Assembly: GCA_031291445.1 (NCBI GenBank)
Contig: JARLJA010000012.1
Location: 1 to 64,000 of the forward strand
Length of the DNA: 64,000 nt
Direction of reading: 5' to 3'
Source: Xanthobacteraceae bacterium
GTDB lineage: Bacteria > Pseudomonadota > Alphaproteobacteria > Rhizobiales > Xanthobacteraceae
Below are positions 35,888-44,078 of this stretch, piece by piece; position 1 is the stretch's first letter, and each line of letters starts with the position of its first letter. The notes under the pieces were generated by a model that saw nothing but the letters and a program-made list of their open reading frames with translations, was not told the origin of the DNA and ran no database searches. The translations under genes and the position numbers were made by a program.

Positions 35888-35901
35888 TTGATGCGAATCA
35901 A
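35888..35901 (-). promoter_or_regulatory. FNR/FixK box TTGATGCGAATCAA
   Basis: Exact TTGAT-N4-ATCAA between the fnr-type gene stop and hemN, 211 bp upstream of the hemN start, an unusually long distance for this window. Confidence 0.75.
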
Positions 35902-35936
35902 ACGAAATGACGGGAGCCGGCGCCCGCCGTCAGCGC

Positions 35937-36650
35937 CTAGGCCGCAGCCATGGCTTCGACGCGCTTGCTGTCCAGCAGGCGGATGCCTCCCGGTACGATC
36001 ACGATCATCTTGCTGCGCTCGAGCTTGGTGAAGGTGCGGCTGACGGTCTCGATGGTCAACCCGAGGAAATCCGCGATGTCCTGGCGGCTCATCGGCAGCG
36101 GGAGGGTCTTTGAAAACATGCCGTGATGCTCCGTCCGCTCGCGCCAGCCGACGAGGAAGGCGGCAACCTTCTCTTCCGCGGATCGGCGCCCCAGCAGCAG
36201 CATCTGGTCCTGCGCCAGACTGAGCTCGCGGGCGGTAAATTCGTTCATCCGGCGCAGGATGCGCGGCTTGCTCTCGACGAAACTCAGGAACGCAGTCTTC
36301 GAGAACCGGCACACCACCGCCGCACCGATCGCGTCCGCGGAAAAGCTATAGCAGTCGTTCGGAGTCAGGCCGAGGAAATCCCCCGGCAGGGCAAAGCCCA
36401 CGATCTGCCGGCGGCCATCGGGCAACAGCTTGTAGAGCCGCGCCACGCCTTCGTTGAGATTGTAGACCGAGCTGACCAGTTCATCCTGCTGGAACAGTGA
36501 CTCCTTGCGGGCGAGGTGCATCTGGTGCGCAAGCCGCTCGAAGCCGCGCATCTCGCTCTGCTCGAGGGCGGCGCACAGGCTCAACGAGCGGACGCTGCAT
36601 GCGGTGCATTGATGCGCGCACGACACCGTCGGGAATACCAGACTTTCCAT
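35937..36650 (-). CDS. fnrN: FNR-type Fe-S transcription regulator (FnrN/AadR group)
   Basis: 237 residues. Cysteines 11, 15, 18 and 26 in CAHQCTACSVRSLSLC and Cys114 (VVCRFSK, aligned to E. coli FNR Cys122) can hold an oxygen-labile 4Fe-4S cluster, unlike the FixK encoded at 22704. The HTH recognition helix DFLGLTIETVSRTFTKL has the E-SR pattern for TTGAT. Two box-like sites lie 14 and 109 bp upstream, matching the activator-plus-repressor arrangement known for rhizobial fnrN. The name is by family; aadR is the R. palustris equivalent. Confidence 0.9.
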   Translation of the reverse strand: MESLVFPTVSCAHQCTACSVRSLSLCAALEQSEMRGFERLAHQMHLARKESLFQQDELVSSVYNLNEGVARLYKLLPDGRRQIVGFALPGDFLGLTPNDCYSFSADAIGAAVVCRFSKTAFLSFVESKPRILRRMNEFTARELSLAQDQMLLLGRRSAEEKVAAFLVGWRERTEHHGMFSKTLPLPMSRQDIADFLGLTIETVSRTFTKLERSKMIVIVPGGIRLLDSKRVEAMAAA

Positions 36651-36664
36651 TCACCGCTCCAACC

Positions 36665-36678
36665 ATTGCCCTGATCAA
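36665..36678 (-). promoter_or_regulatory. Proximal FNR-like half-box ATTGCCCTGATCAA
   Basis: On the minus strand TTGATCAGGGCAAT, with one good half-site, 14 bp upstream of the regulator start. A repressor position if bound. Confidence 0.4.
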
Positions 36679-36759
36679 GGCCACCCCTGCACGATGACGC
36701 GCTCCTGCAGCCGGGGAGCGGGACAGTGGATGCATTCTAACGGCGCCGACGGCGGCAAG

Positions 36760-36773
36760 TTGATGCAGATCAA
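36760..36773. promoter_or_regulatory. FNR/FixK box TTGATGCAGATCAA
   Basis: Exact TTGAT-N4-ATCAA between divergent genes, 109 bp from the FNR-type regulator and 78 bp from the cytochrome c gene at 36852. Confidence 0.8.
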
Positions 36774-36851
36774 TATCCCCCCGGATCGGCCGCGTAACTA
36801 AGACTAAAGTGCCTGTGGGCGGCGTAACTTAGCAGAGGCCGTGGATTCGCA

Positions 36852-37169
36852 ATGTGGAAAGCTGCAGGGGTCCTGTTGATGACGGGTGTCATGGCATCGT
36901 CGGCCTGGGCTGCCACCCCCAGCGAGCAGCGCGGGCGAACCTTCGCCATGACCAACTGCGCCCGCTGCCACTCGATCGATCGCGTCACCCCCAGTCCCCT
37001 CACCGTGGCGCCGCCGTTCCGCGAACTGCACCGACGCTACCCGGTCGAAACCCTGTCCGAAGCGTTCGCCGAAGGTATCTATACCGGGCATCCCACGATG
37101 CCGGCGTTTCAGCTCGACCCCGACCAGATCAACGACCTCCTGTCGTTCCTCAAGAGCCTCGAACACTAA
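36852..37169 (+). CDS. Periplasmic class I c-type cytochrome
   Basis: 105 residues. Signal peptide MWKAAGVLLMTGVMASSAWA, heme site CARCH, and a distal Met in HPTMPAFQL. A small soluble monoheme cytochrome, likely an electron carrier to or from the membrane. The FNR/FixK box 78 bp upstream makes a role with cbb3 oxidase plausible. Confidence 0.87.
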   Translation: MWKAAGVLLMTGVMASSAWAATPSEQRGRTFAMTNCARCHSIDRVTPSPLTVAPPFRELHRRYPVETLSEAFAEGIYTGHPTMPAFQLDPDQINDLLSFLKSLEH

Positions 37170-37305
37170 ACACTCAGCAGTCCGGCCCCCTCCATCGCGT
37201 GCATCGGCCCGTCGTCACGGCGCCTGACCACGGCCATTGGTCGCCGCGAGATCCCGGCCTATCTTTTCCCGTGATGGATCGAGGCCACTTTCCTGGGAGC
37301 CTGTG

Positions 37306-38289
37306 ATGCGAGCGATGGTGCTGACCGCGTCTGGACGTCGGCTTGAGCCGCAGGAGCGGCCCGATCCCGAACCGGGTCCTCGACAGGTTCGCGTCAAGAT
37401 CGGCGCCTGCGGGGTGTGCCGGACCGATCTGCACGTCCTGGACGGCGAACTGCCAGACATCCGCTACCCCATCATTCCGGGGCACGAAATCGTCGGGCGG
37501 ATCGACGCGCTCGGACAGGACGTCGCGGGCCTCCAGATCGGCGACCGCGTGGGCATTCCATGGCTTGGCCACACCTGCGGGACCTGCCGGTTCTGCAAGT
37601 CCGGCATGGAAAACCTGTGCGACCATCCCCTCTTCACCGGATACACCCGCGACGGCGGGTATGCCACCCACACCGTCGCCGACGAGCGCTATGCCCTGCC
37701 GCTCGGCGAAGACGGCGACGACGTGGCGATCGCGCCGAGACTTTGCGCCGGCCTGATCGGCTGGCGATCCCTGGTCATGGCGGGCGACGCCGAGCGGCTC
37801 GGCATCTACGGCTTCGGTGCCGCCGGCCACATCGTCGCCCAGGTGGCGCGCTGGCAGGGACGCACCGTCTACGCCTTCACCCGCTCGGGCGACGCCGCGG
37901 CGCAATCCCTGGCGAGCGAGCTCGGGGCCCATTGGGTGGGCGCGTCGACCGAACTTCCCCCCGAACCGCTCGACGCCGCGATCATCTATGCGCCGGTCGG
38001 CGAGCTGGTGCCGGCGGCGTTGCGTGCGGTGCGCAAGGGCGGCCGTGTGGTGTGCGCCGGCATCCACATGAGCGACATCCCGTCTTTTCCCTACAGCCTG
38101 CTGTGGGAGGAACGCCAGCTCGTCTCGGTGGCCAACCTGACGCGCCGCGACGGCGTCGATTTCCTGAAGGTCGCGGCGCAGGCGAAGATCGAAACCCGCA
38201 CCACGGTCTTTCCGCTGAGCGAAGCCAACGAGGCCCTGGCGCGATTGCGCGAGGGGCGGCTGGTCGGAGCCGCCGTGCTGCGGCCGTGA
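37306..38289 (+). CDS. Zinc-dependent alcohol dehydrogenase
   Basis: 327 residues from ATG 37306 after GGGAGCCTGTG; an in-frame ATG at 37237 lacks homology. The catalytic-zinc region CGVCRTDLHVLDG and PGHEIVGRI, the structural-zinc cysteines in CGTCRFCKSGMENLC and a Rossmann GIYGFGAAGHI are clear. It belongs to the zinc-binding ADH family related to AdhA/AdhP-type enzymes and would interconvert alcohols and aldehydes with NAD(P). No FNR box was seen upstream; it may be read from the cytochrome c promoter 136 bp before it. Confidence 0.88.
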   Translation: MRAMVLTASGRRLEPQERPDPEPGPRQVRVKIGACGVCRTDLHVLDGELPDIRYPIIPGHEIVGRIDALGQDVAGLQIGDRVGIPWLGHTCGTCRFCKSGMENLCDHPLFTGYTRDGGYATHTVADERYALPLGEDGDDVAIAPRLCAGLIGWRSLVMAGDAERLGIYGFGAAGHIVAQVARWQGRTVYAFTRSGDAAAQSLASELGAHWVGASTELPPEPLDAAIIYAPVGELVPAALRAVRKGGRVVCAGIHMSDIPSFPYSLLWEERQLVSVANLTRRDGVDFLKVAAQAKIETRTTVFPLSEANEALARLREGRLVGAAVLRP

Positions 38290-38378
38290 GCTCGTGGGCG
38301 CAGGCTGGCGGCGTTCCGTCCAGCCTGAGAAGACCGCGAGCGTCGGCTGAGTTCGCCACACGATCCTGCCAGGCCGCG

Positions 38379-38771
38379 CTACTTGCCGGCTTTGAGCGTT
38401 AGAATATAGGCAACCACCGCGTTGGTCTGCTCGTCAGTCAGAGCAGGATGCGAAGACGCGCCCATCGGGGCGATGCGCCCGTGACCCGATGCCAGAAACC
38501 GGCGGAGGAACCCCTCCGAGAAGGATGACCGGCGCAGGACATCCCGGAAGCTCGGCGCCGGCGGGCGAAGAACCGGCGTCACCTTGCTGTCCGCCGACAC
38601 CACATGGCAGGCGCCGCACACGCCTTCCGTCAGGTCGCGTCCGATCATCGTCTGGGGAACCGGGGCGGGCTCACTTCGCGCCGCCGTCGACCAGGGCAAG
38701 GTCGCCCACGGCAGAGCCATCAGAGCGAGAGCCGAGACCACCGCCATCGACGCCGTCTTCGATTGCTTCAT
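38379..38771 (-). CDS. Periplasmic c-type cytochrome
   Basis: 130 residues from the second of two close ATGs (38771), which sits 7 nt from an AGGGGGG ribosome-binding site; the first ATG (38777) is too close. Signal peptide with core MAVVSALALMALPWATL, heme site CGACH, distal Met probably in GRIAPMGASS. It follows the next cytochrome gene by 72 bp in the same direction. Confidence 0.82.
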   Translation of the reverse strand: MKQSKTASMAVVSALALMALPWATLPWSTAARSEPAPVPQTMIGRDLTEGVCGACHVVSADSKVTPVLRPPAPSFRDVLRRSSFSEGFLRRFLASGHGRIAPMGASSHPALTDEQTNAVVAYILTLKAGK

Positions 38772-38843
38772 CGTCATCCCCCCTTCGTCACGGCCTGCCG
38801 AGGCAGGCGAAATCCTCGGAGCCGCCGGCGCTCCGGTTGCCGC

Positions 38844-39305
38844 CTACTTCGACCCGGGCGCGAACGACTGGTTGCTGAAGGGCGACGCGGCCGGCACCTG
38901 AACGACGATGAAGCCGCGATCGATCGCGCGATGACAGGCGTTGCAGGCGTCCGTCAGCGCGGCGAAGGCGCGGTCGAATTTCGGACCATCCTTGGCCTCG
39001 ATCGCGCTGCTGAGCCGCTGAACGGGGTCCGCCACGATGGTCATGTCGGTGATCGGAATCCCCGGATACAGGGTCGCGGCGTCCTGGAAGCTGGTCTTGA
39101 TCTGGTCGAGTTCATAGGCCGCCAGCGCCCAGTTGCGGAGCTTCCCGGCGAAACTGAGCTTGATGTGGCGCAACTGGGTCGCGCCCATGATGTCACCCAG
39201 ATGAGGCACGTAGCCGGCCCCTGCGCCCCCGGGCACCTGCGCCAGAGCGAGCGGCGCCAGCGCCAGCATCCCGACCGTCACAGCCAACAACGCGCGATAT
39301 TTCAT
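38844..39305 (-). CDS. Cytochrome c'-like protein with C-terminal heme site
   Basis: 153 residues. Signal peptide MKYRALLAVTVGMLALAPLALA, a helical body, and the heme motif CNACH near the C-terminus (DACNACHRAIDRGFIVVQVP), as in four-helix cytochromes c'. The tail PFSNQSFAPGSK is conserved in this subfamily from memory. An FNR/FixK box lies 142 bp upstream. A role in NO/O2 handling or electron transfer is possible. Confidence 0.8.
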   Translation of the reverse strand: MKYRALLAVTVGMLALAPLALAQVPGGAGAGYVPHLGDIMGATQLRHIKLSFAGKLRNWALAAYELDQIKTSFQDAATLYPGIPITDMTIVADPVQRLSSAIEAKDGPKFDRAFAALTDACNACHRAIDRGFIVVQVPAASPFSNQSFAPGSK

Positions 39306-39681
39306 ATTTCACCCTCTCTGCCACGGCAGGCCGCCGACCGGCCTTCGCTGATCCACGTTTGGCGCAAGGAGCGGTCCCTGCGCAACCGCGCCTTCAGCAA
39401 GCCACCTTCCCGCTGGTCGCAGTCTATGGCCAGCCCTCGCTGCAAGCTTGATTCTCGTCAAACGCCGCCATGCCGGGTCGGGGGGCATCCGCAGTCGCTC
39501 CCCCCACGCTCGCCGCGGGCTTGCGCGGCCAAAGCCGCAACAAAAGCTGTGAAGTTGTGCCGATCGCGGTTGACGATGAGGAATGCGGCGCCTTTGCAAA
39601 TATCAATTGTCGTGTAGTCTTTATACGTGCAAGCCGATTCTCGGCTTGTGCATTTTCGTTTAGCCACCTTCAGAGGACATC
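39306..39681. other. 376-bp divergent intergenic region
   Basis: It holds the FNR/FixK box at 39448 and, near the plus-strand peptide gene, a hairpin CAAGCCGA-ttc-TCGGCTTG (39630-39648) in the likely leader. Nothing else is recognisable. Confidence 0.55.
39448..39461 (-). promoter_or_regulatory. FNR/FixK box TTGATTCTCGTCAA
   Basis: TTGAT-N4-GTCAA, 142 bp upstream of the cytochrome c'-like gene. The last such box in the window. Confidence 0.65.
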
Positions 39682-39756
39682 ATGGCGAAGAAAGCGAAGA
39701 AGGCGAAGAAGACGGCGAAGAAAGCGGCGAAGAAGAAAACCGCCAAGAAGAAGTAA
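39682..39756 (+). CDS. 24-residue Lys/Ala-rich histone-like peptide
   Basis: MAKKAKKAKKTAKKAAKKKT then AKKK and TAA. It has a ribosome-binding site CAGAGGACATC before the ATG and a strong terminator 118 bp downstream, so it appears to be its own transcript. The KKA/KKT repeats resemble histone H1-tail and Hc1/AlgP-like proteins; 15 of 24 residues are Lys and there are no acidic residues. It is adjacent to an HU gene, so nucleic-acid binding is likely, but no activity is known. Confidence 0.7.
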   Translation: MAKKAKKAKKTAKKAAKKKTAKKK

Positions 39757-39874
39757 CCGTTTCTTCAAGGCAGACACCGAGTCCGGCAGGCGGAAGAGTG
39801 CGGTCGAACGCACCTTCGATGAGGTCGCCGGCCCCGTCAGGGGCTTCGGATTGGTGGCAATAGGAATAGTGAGC

Positions 39875-39924
39875 CCGGACCTTTGTGCAGATCGGTGCTG
39901 CATAAAGGTCCGGTTTTTCTTTTT
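39875..39924 (+). terminator. Strong rho-independent terminator
   Basis: CCGGACCTTTGTGCAG pairs with CTGCATAAAGGTCCGG (one bulge), followed by TTTTTCTTTTT. It ends the transcript of the 24-residue peptide gene. Confidence 0.85.
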
Positions 39925-40054
39925 GTCCGGCGTTCGTCCGGGCCAAGCCGACGGACGGGCGGGGACCGTCGCCCCTTCACAGGACGGACGCGCTCCAGGG
40001 ATTGGGCGCAGACCCGGCCCGCGGTGGCGGCCGCTGAGGAAAACCGGGTCGGGT

Positions 40055-40082
40055 CCCGCTCAAATAGACCCGCTCAAATAGA
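40055..40082. repeat. Tandem repeat CCCGCTCAAATAGA x2
   Basis: Two perfect 14-bp copies head to tail, just past the HU terminator hairpin on the minus strand. Confidence 0.7.
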
Positions 40083-40085
40083 TAA

Positions 40086-40103
40086 GGCCCCCGAACGGGG
40101 GCC
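40086..40103 (-). terminator. Hairpin GGCCCCC-GAAC-GGGGGCC after HU gene
   Basis: A 7-bp GC stem, extendable by GATA/TATC with one mismatch, 33 bp beyond the HU stop. On the minus strand TTATCTATTTG follows. Confidence 0.65.
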
Positions 40104-40135
40104 CTATCAGGAAAGCGATCGATCGAACCGGTGGA

Positions 40136-40441
40136 TCAGACGGCGTCCTTCGCCGCCTTGACCGGGCGAGCGCGGATGATCTTGCGGGCCGGCTTGGCCT
40201 TGAACACCGTCGGCTCCTTGGTGAAGGGGTTGATACCCTTGCGGGCCTTGGTCGCGGGCTTCTTGATGACCACGAACTTGGCGAAGCCGGGAAGCAGGAA
40301 CACCCCGCTCTTCTTGAGCTCCTTGTAGCCAATGCTGGCCAAGGATTCCAAGACGCCCTTGACGTCCCGCTTGGTCAGCTTCTCGGAATGCTCCGCGGTG
40401 ATCTTCTCAATCAGCTCGGATTTGGTGATTTGCTTTGCCAT
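40136..40441 (-). CDS. HU-family DNA-binding protein
   Basis: 101 residues from ATG 40441 (MAKQITKSELIEKI), which has AGGAG 11 bp upstream; the frame opens at 40492 without homology. The HU/IHF arm region reads LLPGFAKFVVIKKPATKARKGINPFTKEPT, with basic residues and an extra Lys/Arg/Ala tail (KPARKIIRARPVKAAKDAV). It bends and compacts DNA as a dimer. Confidence 0.92.
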   Translation of the reverse strand: MAKQITKSELIEKITAEHSEKLTKRDVKGVLESLASIGYKELKKSGVFLLPGFAKFVVIKKPATKARKGINPFTKEPTVFKAKPARKIIRARPVKAAKDAV

Positions 40442-40672
40442 GTCGTCTTCGGCTCCTGTCCGTTCTTGGTAGGCAAGTTTGATTCGTGCCAAAGCACAAT
40501 ATTGGGAAAAGCAGCGAAAAACCCGAAGATTCAGCGAATTTCACAGAATTTGTTGGGTGCAGGGCGGGAAAACAGGGCTTTATTGGCGATTCAGCGCGGG
40601 CGCAGCACGTTTTCACGGGCTTTTCGAGGGTGGAATTGAACTGCTGCTGATGCGAATGCTGGTAGCCGGTCG

Positions 40673-41302
40673 CTAGCGCGTGCCATAGGCACGGTCGCCG
40701 GCATCGCCCAGACCCGGAAGAATGAAGGCCTGGTCGTCGAGCCCTTCGTCGATGGCCGCGGTCCACAGCGGGACGTCGGGATGCAAGCCGCGCAGCCGTT
40801 CCACCCCCTCCGGCGCCGCCAGAAGACAGACCAGACGGATGTCCTTCGCCCCCCGCTCCTTCAGGCGATCGACCGCCGCGACCGCGGTGTTCGCGGTCGC
40901 CAGAACCGGCGACACCACGATCGCCAGCCTTTCGTGCAGGTCGGACGGCGCCTTGAAGAAGTACTCGACGGCAACCAGCGTGTCCGGATCCCGATAGAGA
41001 CCGATATGGGCGACCCGCGCCGAAGGAACGAGATCGAGCATGCCGTCGGCGAAGGTCACCCCGGCGCGCAGCACCGGCACCAGGACCAGCTTCTTGCCGG
41101 CGATCTTGGCCGAGTGCATGCGCGCCATCGGCGTCTCGACCTCGACCTCGGTCAGCGGCAGGTCGCGCGTCACCTCGTAGCACAGCAGCATCCCGATCTC
41201 CTTGAGGAGTTCGCGGAAGGACTTGGTGGAAATGCTCTTGTCGCGGATCAGGGTCAGCTTGTGCTGGACCAGCGGGTGGTCGACGATGGTCACGCCTTCC
41301 AT
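40673..41302 (-). CDS. upp: Uracil phosphoribosyltransferase, URC-pathway type with altered PRPP loop
   Basis: 209 residues with the UPRT fold ([29 protein letters not shown], and C-terminal [16 protein letters not shown] uracil-binding flap). The PRPP loop at residues 131-139 reads SPVLATANT instead of the usual DPMLATGGS. It is third in the operon with the GTP cyclohydrolase II-like and URC4 genes, so it is probably the Urc6/Urg2-type enzyme used in uracil catabolism, not only salvage. It lies 33 bp after the URC4 gene. Confidence 0.9.
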   Translation of the reverse strand: MEGVTIVDHPLVQHKLTLIRDKSISTKSFRELLKEIGMLLCYEVTRDLPLTEVEVETPMARMHSAKIAGKKLVLVPVLRAGVTFADGMLDLVPSARVAHIGLYRDPDTLVAVEYFFKAPSDLHERLAIVVSPVLATANTAVAAVDRLKERGAKDIRLVCLLAAPEGVERLRGLHPDVPLWTAAIDEGLDDQAFILPGLGDAGDRAYGTR

Positions 41303-41335
41303 GGCTTCGCTCCTCGTTGTCGCATCCGGCGACGG

Positions 41336-42610
41336 TCAGAACACCGTGCCGTCGCTGGTCACCCTGATCGGCGGCGAGCCGTCGCGGCGCCGCTCGAACG
41401 CAATCGCTCGCCCCGCCGCCCACGTCCCGCCTTCGAGCACTTTCGCCAGCGGCAGCGCCGCGGCGTCGACACCGAGCGCGCGGCGCAGTTCCTCCGCAAG
41501 CCGGTCGAGCAGCGCAACCGTGAGCGCCCGCCATTCGACGACGAGGGGAGAACCGACCGGATGGTCGCGGCTCGCATCGGCCTCGTCACGCAACGCCAGG
41601 ACCCCGGTATCGACGAACAGTCCGCCATTGCGATACTCGGCGAGCCCGGTCAGGCCGTCGATGTCGCCGACCTCGAGGCCGGCGCGCTGCAGCGGCTCGA
41701 TCAGCGAATAGGTCAGCCACTGAGACAGCTTGTGCAGGGGCACCAGCTGGGAAGTGACGTCCGCCGTGGTCAGCGCCGGATGGCGCCAGCAGTCGCCCAG
41801 CGCGATGCCGCCGAGCGTGATGCGGGACGGCCAGATCGGCCCGAACCGCAGCAGCACCTCCGACAGGATCGCCGGCGCGGCGATGGTGCCGCGATCGGCG
41901 CGCGCAAGCAGGCGGTCGAACAGGCCCCCCGGGCGGACATCGCCGTCCGCCGTGAACACTTCGGAGCGCGCCGTGAACAGTTCGCCCAGCTGGCGGAGCA
42001 GCGCGACGCGCCCCTCGAGACCAACCAGCGGGTTGTCGTCGGTGACCTGGAAACCCCGGCGCAGGTCGCCGACCGAAAGCCGTGCGAGCGCGTCGGCATC
42101 GACCCGCAGCGGCTGACCGGGGCGCGACGAGAACACCCCGGCTGCGAACATCTCGAGGCTGGCCAGCGCCAGTCCCTCGGACCGGCTGACCTCGATCCCG
42201 CTGCGGGAATCCCGATAGCGCCAGTGCGGCCCGGCGCCGGCATCGAGCAGGACACTTATGATCGCGAGGTCGAACTCGGCCCGTGCCCGCTGGCGGCGGT
42301 CGGACCAGGCCGTCGCATCGGCAACCGCGCCCCAGCGATCAACGCCAGCGACCACGAAATGGCGCCACCGGGCATGGAAGGGGATGCCGCCGCCGGGATA
42401 GGCGCGGCGCATGCTCGCCAGCACGAGATCAACGGCCGCCCCGAGGCGATCGGGCGCGACACGGAAATGCGGCAAGGCGTCGGCAAGCCCCAGCTCCAGC
42501 ATGCGCTGCGCCCGTTCTCGCACCGCCCGAGCGGACAGCAGCGACAGAGCCGCGCGGGTCTCCTCGCTGATTGCGTGATCGGGCCCCGCCTCGGATCCTG
42601 GGGTCACCAT
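41336..42610 (-). CDS. URC4/Urg3 (DUF1688) uracil-catabolism protein
   Basis: 424 residues. The DUF1688 pattern is visible throughout: FHARWRHFVVAGVDRW, ISVLLDAGAGPHWRYRDS, RSEGLALASLEMFAAGVFS, and SQLVPLHKLSQWLTYSLIEPLQ. In Lachancea kluyveri URC4 is needed for growth on uracil as nitrogen source; its reaction is still unsettled. It sits between the GTP cyclohydrolase II-like and UPRT genes, the standard bacterial URC order. No signal peptide. Confidence 0.87.
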   Translation of the reverse strand: MVTPGSEAGPDHAISEETRAALSLLSARAVRERAQRMLELGLADALPHFRVAPDRLGAAVDLVLASMRRAYPGGGIPFHARWRHFVVAGVDRWGAVADATAWSDRRQRARAEFDLAIISVLLDAGAGPHWRYRDSRSGIEVSRSEGLALASLEMFAAGVFSSRPGQPLRVDADALARLSVGDLRRGFQVTDDNPLVGLEGRVALLRQLGELFTARSEVFTADGDVRPGGLFDRLLARADRGTIAAPAILSEVLLRFGPIWPSRITLGGIALGDCWRHPALTTADVTSQLVPLHKLSQWLTYSLIEPLQRAGLEVGDIDGLTGLAEYRNGGLFVDTGVLALRDEADASRDHPVGSPLVVEWRALTVALLDRLAEELRRALGVDAAALPLAKVLEGGTWAAGRAIAFERRRDGSPPIRVTSDGTVF

Positions 42611-42650
42611 CCGCCGCTCCGTCGCAGAAAAATCCCGATCGCGGACACGG

Positions 42651-43907
42651 CTAGCTGCGATCCAGCGAGCGACCGACGGCGTTCGTCAGCTCATCGGGAT
42701 CGGGCGCGCTCGGCGAAAAATAGCCGGCGGCCTTCTTCGCGGCGATCTCGACATGGGCATCGGCCGGGATCAGATCGTCGGGGATCGGAATCCGCTCGAC
42801 GATCTCGACGCCCTGCCCGACCAGCGCATCGTATTTCATGTCACTCATCGACAGGAAACGATCGATCCGCCTGAGCCCGAGCCAGTGAATGACATCGGGC
42901 ATCAACTGCTGGAAACGCGCGTCCTGAACGCCGGCGACGCATTCGGTCCGCTCGAAATAAGCGGCGGCGGCATCGCCGTCGTCCTGGCGCTTGCGCGCGT
43001 TGTAGACGAGGAACTTGGTCACTTCGCCGAGCGCCCGGCCCTCCTTGCGGTTGTAGACGACGACGCCAAGGCCGCCGGTCTGCCCCATCCGGGCGCACTC
43101 CTCGATGCCGTGCAGCAGGTAGGGGCGGCAAGTGCAGATGTCGGATCCGAACACGTCGGAGCCGTTGCATTCGTCGTGAACCCGGCAGGCGATCGTGGTG
43201 CGATGATCAGGAAGCCTGTCGACGTCGCCGAACAGATAGACCGTGGTTCCCCCGATCGGCGGCAGAAACACCTGCAGGTCCGGACGGGTCACGAGTTCGG
43301 GAAACATCCCCGCGGTCTGCTCGAACAGCGCGCGACGCAGGCCGGCCTCGGTGGTGCCGAACCGTGCGGCGACGCCCGGCAGGTACCAGACCGGGTCGAT
43401 TGCGACCTTCACCACCGAGACGCTGCCGTTGCCGTGGACCACGTTGCCGTCCACTGCGAGGCGCCCCGCCACGACCGCCGCCTGCAGTTCGGGCAGGTCG
43501 AGGCGGGCGCGGGTGACCGCGATGCTCGGCCGGATGTCGATGCCTTCAGCGATTTCGGAACGGAATTGGTCGGCGACCAGATGCCCCCACGGATCGAGCG
43601 CGACGATCTTGCCCTGCTCGCTCCATTGCGCGAACGGCCCGACGGTTGCCGCGGGCTGGGTGTTGGTCAGGTCGGGGCGCCGGAGGGGATCGAGCGTGCC
43701 CGAGGACACCGCAAGCGCCCGATAGATCGCGTAGGATCCACCATGGCTGCCGATGACGTTGCGGTCCTGCGGTCGCGACACGGTGCCGATGACGGGCCCG
43801 CGCTCGCGGGCGGTCGCCGCGCCCCAGTGAAGAGGAAACGCAGGCTTCGCCCCCGGCACCGGGTGCGACGTCAGGCGGATATGGTCGGTGCGATTCGACC
43901 GGCTCAT
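42651..43907 (-). CDS. GTP cyclohydrolase II-like URC1 protein
   Basis: 418 residues from ATG 43907 (MSRSNRTDHIRLTSHP), with GAGG 4 bp upstream; the frame opens at 43967. An N-terminal family-specific region of about 170 residues precedes the RibA-like catalytic domain, with zinc cysteines in CNGSDVFGSDICTC and GVVVYNRKEGRALG. The length and N-terminus fit the URC1 subfamily, which acts in uracil catabolism rather than riboflavin synthesis. It is first in the operon. Confidence 0.87.
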   Translation of the reverse strand: MSRSNRTDHIRLTSHPVPGAKPAFPLHWGAATARERGPVIGTVSRPQDRNVIGSHGGSYAIYRALAVSSGTLDPLRRPDLTNTQPAATVGPFAQWSEQGKIVALDPWGHLVADQFRSEIAEGIDIRPSIAVTRARLDLPELQAAVVAGRLAVDGNVVHGNGSVSVVKVAIDPVWYLPGVAARFGTTEAGLRRALFEQTAGMFPELVTRPDLQVFLPPIGGTTVYLFGDVDRLPDHRTTIACRVHDECNGSDVFGSDICTCRPYLLHGIEECARMGQTGGLGVVVYNRKEGRALGEVTKFLVYNARKRQDDGDAAAAYFERTECVAGVQDARFQQLMPDVIHWLGLRRIDRFLSMSDMKYDALVGQGVEIVERIPIPDDLIPADAHVEIAAKKAAGYFSPSAPDPDELTNAVGRSLDRS

Positions 43908-43927
43908 GGTGGCCTCAAAACGACGAC

Positions 43928-43948
43928 GGCCCGCCGCAACGGCGGGCC
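43928..43948 (-). terminator. Hairpin GGCCCGCCG-N3-CGGCGGGCC with TTTT, upstream of URC1
   Basis: A perfect 9-bp stem with TTTT soon after on the minus strand, 21 bp before the URC1 start. It can end the ABC exporter operon (stop at 44079) or act as an attenuator in the URC leader. Confidence 0.6.
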
Positions 43949-44078
43949 TGTGCCATCGAGAACGCAAGCATTCTCATGGCATTATATATAGGCACCGGGC
44001 GGTTTCGATCAATGCCGCGCGGCCGCCATGGTGCCGCGCAACACACCAGGGCCGGGTTCCATCGCTCCGATGCGATGG

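Larger units (their letters stand above)
39757..40135. other. 379-bp intergenic region with two terminators and a tandem repeat
   Basis: It holds the terminator of the small peptide gene, the terminator of the HU gene and two tandem copies of CCCGCTCAAATAGA (40055-40082). No gene was recognised. Confidence 0.6.
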
